This document shows positions 61,725 through 64,000 of a stretch of DNA of 64,000 bases, piece by piece (the first letter of the stretch is position 1; each line of letters begins with the position of its first letter). The notes under the pieces are model-generated. The model saw only the letters and a list, made by a program, of their open reading frames with translations, had not been told where the DNA came from and made no database searches. A program made the translations under genes and the position numbers. This DNA is from Burkholderia seminalis DSM 23518 (lineage in GTDB: Bacteria > Pseudomonadota > Gammaproteobacteria > Burkholderiales > Burkholderiaceae): assembly GCF_902832885.1 (NCBI RefSeq), contig NZ_CADFDK010000005.1:124001-188000 (forward strand). Reading direction: 5' to 3'.

Positions 61725-63164
61725 ATGACTCACGGGATCCACGGCGAGAAACGCTGGTACGCGCTGATCGTTCTCTGTCTCGGCGTGCTGATGATCGTGC
61801 TCGACAGCACGATCGTGAACGTTGCGCTGCCGTCGATCAGCACCGACCTCCATTTCACCGAAACGGCCCTCGTGTGGGTCGTCAACGCGTACCTGCTGAC
61901 GTTCGGCGGCTGCCTGCTGCTCGGCGGCCGGCTCGGCGACCTGTACGGCCAGCGGCGCATGTTTCTCGCGGGCCTCGTCGCGTTCACGCTCGCGTCGCTC
62001 GCATGCGGCCTCGCGCAATCGCAGACGATGCTGATCGCCGCGCGCGCGGTGCAGGGGCTCGGCGGCGCGGTGGTGTCGGCCGTCTCGCTGTCGCTGATCA
62101 TGAATCTCTTCACCGAGCCCGGCGAGCGCGCACGCGCGATGGGCGTCTACGGCTTCGTCTGCGCGGGCGGCGGCAGCATCGGCGTGCTGCTCGGCGGGCT
62201 GCTGACGAGTTCGCTGTCGTGGCACTGGATCTTCCTCGTCAACCTGCCGATCGGCATCGCGGTCTATGCGATGAGCGCGGCGCTGCTGCCGCGCAGGCGC
62301 GCGCCGGCCGGCGCCGCGCGGCTCGACGTCGCGGGCGCGATCACCGTGACCGCTTCCCTGATGCTGGCCGTCTACGGGATCGTCGGCGGCAACGAGGCCG
62401 GCTGGCTGTCGACGCAGACCGTCGCGCTGATCGGCGCGGCCGCCGTGCTGCTCGCGCTGTTCATCGCGATCGAGGCGCGCAGCGCGCATCCGCTGATGCC
62501 GCTCTCGCTGTTCGCCGCGCGCAACGTCGCGCTCGCGAACGTGATCGCCGTGCTGTGGGCGGCCGCGATGTTCGCGTGGTTCTTCCTGTCGGCGCTGTAC
62601 ATGCAGCGCGTGCTGCAATACGGGCCGCTGCAGGTCGGGCTCGCGTTCCTGCCGGCGAACCTGATCATGGCCGCGTTCTCGCTCGGGCTGTCGGCGCGGA
62701 TCGTGATGCGCTTCGGGATCCGTGGCCCGATCGCGGCCGGCCTGCTGATCGCGGCCTGCGGCCTCGCGCTGTTCTCGCGCGCGCCGGTCGACGGCGGCTT
62801 CGTGTTGCACGTGCTGCCCGGCATGACGCTGCTCGGCATCGGCGCGGGCGTCGCGTTCAACCCGATGCTGCTCGCCGCGATGAGCGACGTCGATCCGGCC
62901 GATTCGGGGCTGGCGTCGGGGATCGTCAATACCGCGTTCATGATGGGCGGCGCGCTCGGCCTCGCGGTGCTCGCGAGCCTCGCGGCCGCCCGCACCGATG
63001 TGCTCGCGGCCGCGCAGGCCGCGCCGCTCGCCGCGCTGAACGGCGGCTACCACGCGGCATTCGCATTCGGCGCGGTGTTCGCCGCCGTGGCCGCGCTGAT
63101 CGGCTTCGCGCTGCGGATCCGGCGGCAGGAAGCCGTCGAAAGCACCGGCCCCGCGATGCACTGA
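61725..63164 (+). CDS. MFS drug efflux transporter, DHA2 (14-TM) family
   Basis: A 479-residue inner-membrane antiporter. Motif A-like GGRLGDLYGQRRMFLAGL follows the second helix, motif C-like GGSIGVLLGGLL follows the fifth, and LDSTIVNVALPSI opens the first helix as in EmrB/QacA proteins. About 14 hydrophobic segments are visible. It would export drugs or other amphiphiles using the proton gradient. A possible -10 (TACAAT, 61683-61688) lies close to the ATG. Substrate unknown. A terminator follows. Confidence 0.92.
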   Translation: MTHGIHGEKRWYALIVLCLGVLMIVLDSTIVNVALPSISTDLHFTETALVWVVNAYLLTFGGCLLLGGRLGDLYGQRRMFLAGLVAFTLASLACGLAQSQTMLIAARAVQGLGGAVVSAVSLSLIMNLFTEPGERARAMGVYGFVCAGGGSIGVLLGGLLTSSLSWHWIFLVNLPIGIAVYAMSAALLPRRRAPAGAARLDVAGAITVTASLMLAVYGIVGGNEAGWLSTQTVALIGAAAVLLALFIAIEARSAHPLMPLSLFAARNVALANVIAVLWAAAMFAWFFLSALYMQRVLQYGPLQVGLAFLPANLIMAAFSLGLSARIVMRFGIRGPIAAGLLIAACGLALFSRAPVDGGFVLHVLPGMTLLGIGAGVAFNPMLLAAMSDVDPADSGLASGIVNTAFMMGGALGLAVLASLAAARTDVLAAAQAAPLAALNGGYHAAFAFGAVFAAVAALIGFALRIRRQEAVESTGPAMH

Positions 63165-63188
63165 GCGGCGGCCGCCGCCATCGAACCG

Positions 63189-63214
63189 GGGCGCGCACTG
63201 TCGCGCCCTTTTTT
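63189..63214 (+). terminator. Rho-independent terminator after the MFS gene
   Basis: GGGCGCG (63189-63195), loop CACTGT, CGCGCCC (63202-63208), then six T. It lies 25 bases past the MFS stop codon. Confidence 0.88.
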
Positions 63215-63463
63215 ACGCATGCCGGGCGCGGCACGCGCCGGATTCGTCATGCGTTTGGCGCGATCGCGCACGATCGGCCGCACCGCCCGTGCGAACGACC
63301 GCGCCCCCGCCGTCCGCCGCCCGCCGTCCCGTCGCACGGGCTTTCCCGGCCTATTTTTAACGCAGTCGTACGCCGACGCGCCACATTTGCGACAATGGCG
63401 GACTTTGATGCGCGCGCCGCAGCCACGCGCCGCCGCAGAACGCCGCATAACCGCCTGCTTCCG

Positions 63464-64000
63464 ATGTCGCTTCCCCATATCGATCTGCTGTACTCCCTGT
63501 CCGGCCTGTTCGTCGGCATTCTCGTCGGCTTGACGGGCGTCGGCGGCGGTTCGTTGATGACGCCGATCCTCGTGCTGCTGTTCGGCGTGCACCCCGCGAC
63601 GGCGGTCGGCACCGATCTGCTGTACGCGGCCGCGACCAAGGCCACCGGCACGCTCGTCCACGGCCTGAAAGGGTCGATCGACTGGCGCATCACCGGCCGG
63701 CTCGCGGTGGGCAGCGTCCCGGCCGCGGCCATCACGCTGTGGTGGCTGCATACGCACGGGATGAATGCGCCCGGCACCGCGCGGATGATCCAGCTCGTGC
63801 TCGGCATCGCGCTGCTGCTCACGTCGATCGCGCTGATCTTCCGGCCGCAACTCACCGCGTTCGCCGCGCGCAACCCGCTCGCGCCGAGCCCCGCGCGCAC
63901 GCTGTGGTCGACCGTGCTGACGGGCGCCGTGCTCGGCGTGCTCGTGTCGATGACGTCGGTCGGTGCCGGCGCGATCGGCGTCACCGTGCTCCTGCTGCTG
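63464..64000 (+). CDS. TauE/SafE-family permease, 3' end cut by window edge
   Basis: About 179 codons of a TSUP-family membrane protein (full length usually 250-270). The first helix reads LSGLFVGILVGLTGVGGGSLMTP with the characteristic glycine-rich GVGGG, followed by VGTDLLYAAATKATGTLVHG. The second repeat starts LTGAVLGVLVSMTSVGAGAIG at the edge. The family exports or imports sulfite, sulfoacetate or organic anions. The ATG at 63464 (MSLPHIDLLYS) begins just before the first helix. The rest lies to the right of the window. Confidence 0.9.
   Translation, partial: MSLPHIDLLYSLSGLFVGILVGLTGVGGGSLMTPILVLLFGVHPATAVGTDLLYAAATKATGTLVHGLKGSIDWRITGRLAVGSVPAAAITLWWLHTHGMNAPGTARMIQLVLGIALLLTSIALIFRPQLTAFAARNPLAPSPARTLWSTVLTGAVLGVLVSMTSVGAGAIGVTVLLLL

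Overview
The window is very G+C-rich chromosomal DNA from a Burkholderia, most likely of the Burkholderia cepacia complex. This rests on protein content and gene order: an O-antigen locus bounded by apaH and a phosphomannomutase gene, a yqgE-ruvX-pyrR-pyrB-pyrC' operon, and groESL with a CIRCE element. No BLAST was run, so the species is inferred. No rRNA, tRNA, insertion sequence or CRISPR array was seen.

Region 1 (1-30.7 kb) is a surface polysaccharide (O-antigen) locus. A phosphomannomutase gene runs off the left edge. A plus-strand block (1.5-7.0 kb) holds a Wzx-type flippase, two glycosyltransferases, galE and a WecA/WbpL-type sugar-phosphate transferase, ending at a two-way terminator. 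Opposite it lie a WbpM-type dehydratase, a second WecA-type transferase, an epimerase and a GT2 enzyme (7.1-11.8 kb). A lone plus-strand sulfotransferase-like gene (12.5-13.7 kb) follows. A long minus-strand operon (30.3 down to 13.9 kb) encodes rmlBACD (dTDP-L-rhamnose), a GT2, Wzm/Wzt ABC export, a two-domain GT2, manC, gmd and rmd (GDP-D-rhamnose). It ends in a giant FkbM methyltransferase-GT2-GT4 gene split by a one-base frameshift at a G7 tract. The 12-25 kb part is visibly richer in A+T than its flanks, which suggests acquired DNA.

Region 2 (30.7-41.6 kb) is housekeeping: apaH; a minus-strand operon yqgE-ruvX-pyrR-pyrB-pyrC'-plsC, where pyrC' has lost its metal-binding histidines; a 433-residue protein of unknown function; a 56-residue rubredoxin; a ThiD-like kinase with an altered active-site motif; and groES-groEL behind a perfect CIRCE operator.

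Region 3 (41.9-49.9 kb) is a plus-strand iron-acquisition operon preceded by a Fur-like site: OprB-type porin, secreted beta-propeller, Tat-exported DyP peroxidase, and an FbpABC-type ferric transporter. Facing it (49.9-53.2 kb) is a six-gene minus-strand operon built around an ECF sigma/anti-sigma pair with a periplasmic cupredoxin, a small lipoprotein-like protein, a LolA-like protein and an SRPBCC protein.

Region 4 (53.5-64 kb) begins with a secreted 799-residue protein made of about fifteen near-44-residue repeats, with a sigma-54-like element upstream. Next is a divergent amino-acid locus: a DadA/DauA-like FAD dehydrogenase and a periplasmic binding protein on one side, an ornithine-cyclodeaminase/DauB-like enzyme and a YheO/DauR-type regulator on the other. 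Two copies of a palindrome (AGTCTA-N3-TAGACT) lie between them. The window ends with a FrnE/DsbA-type oxidoreductase, a 14-TM drug-efflux MFS protein and a TauE/SafE permease cut by the right edge.
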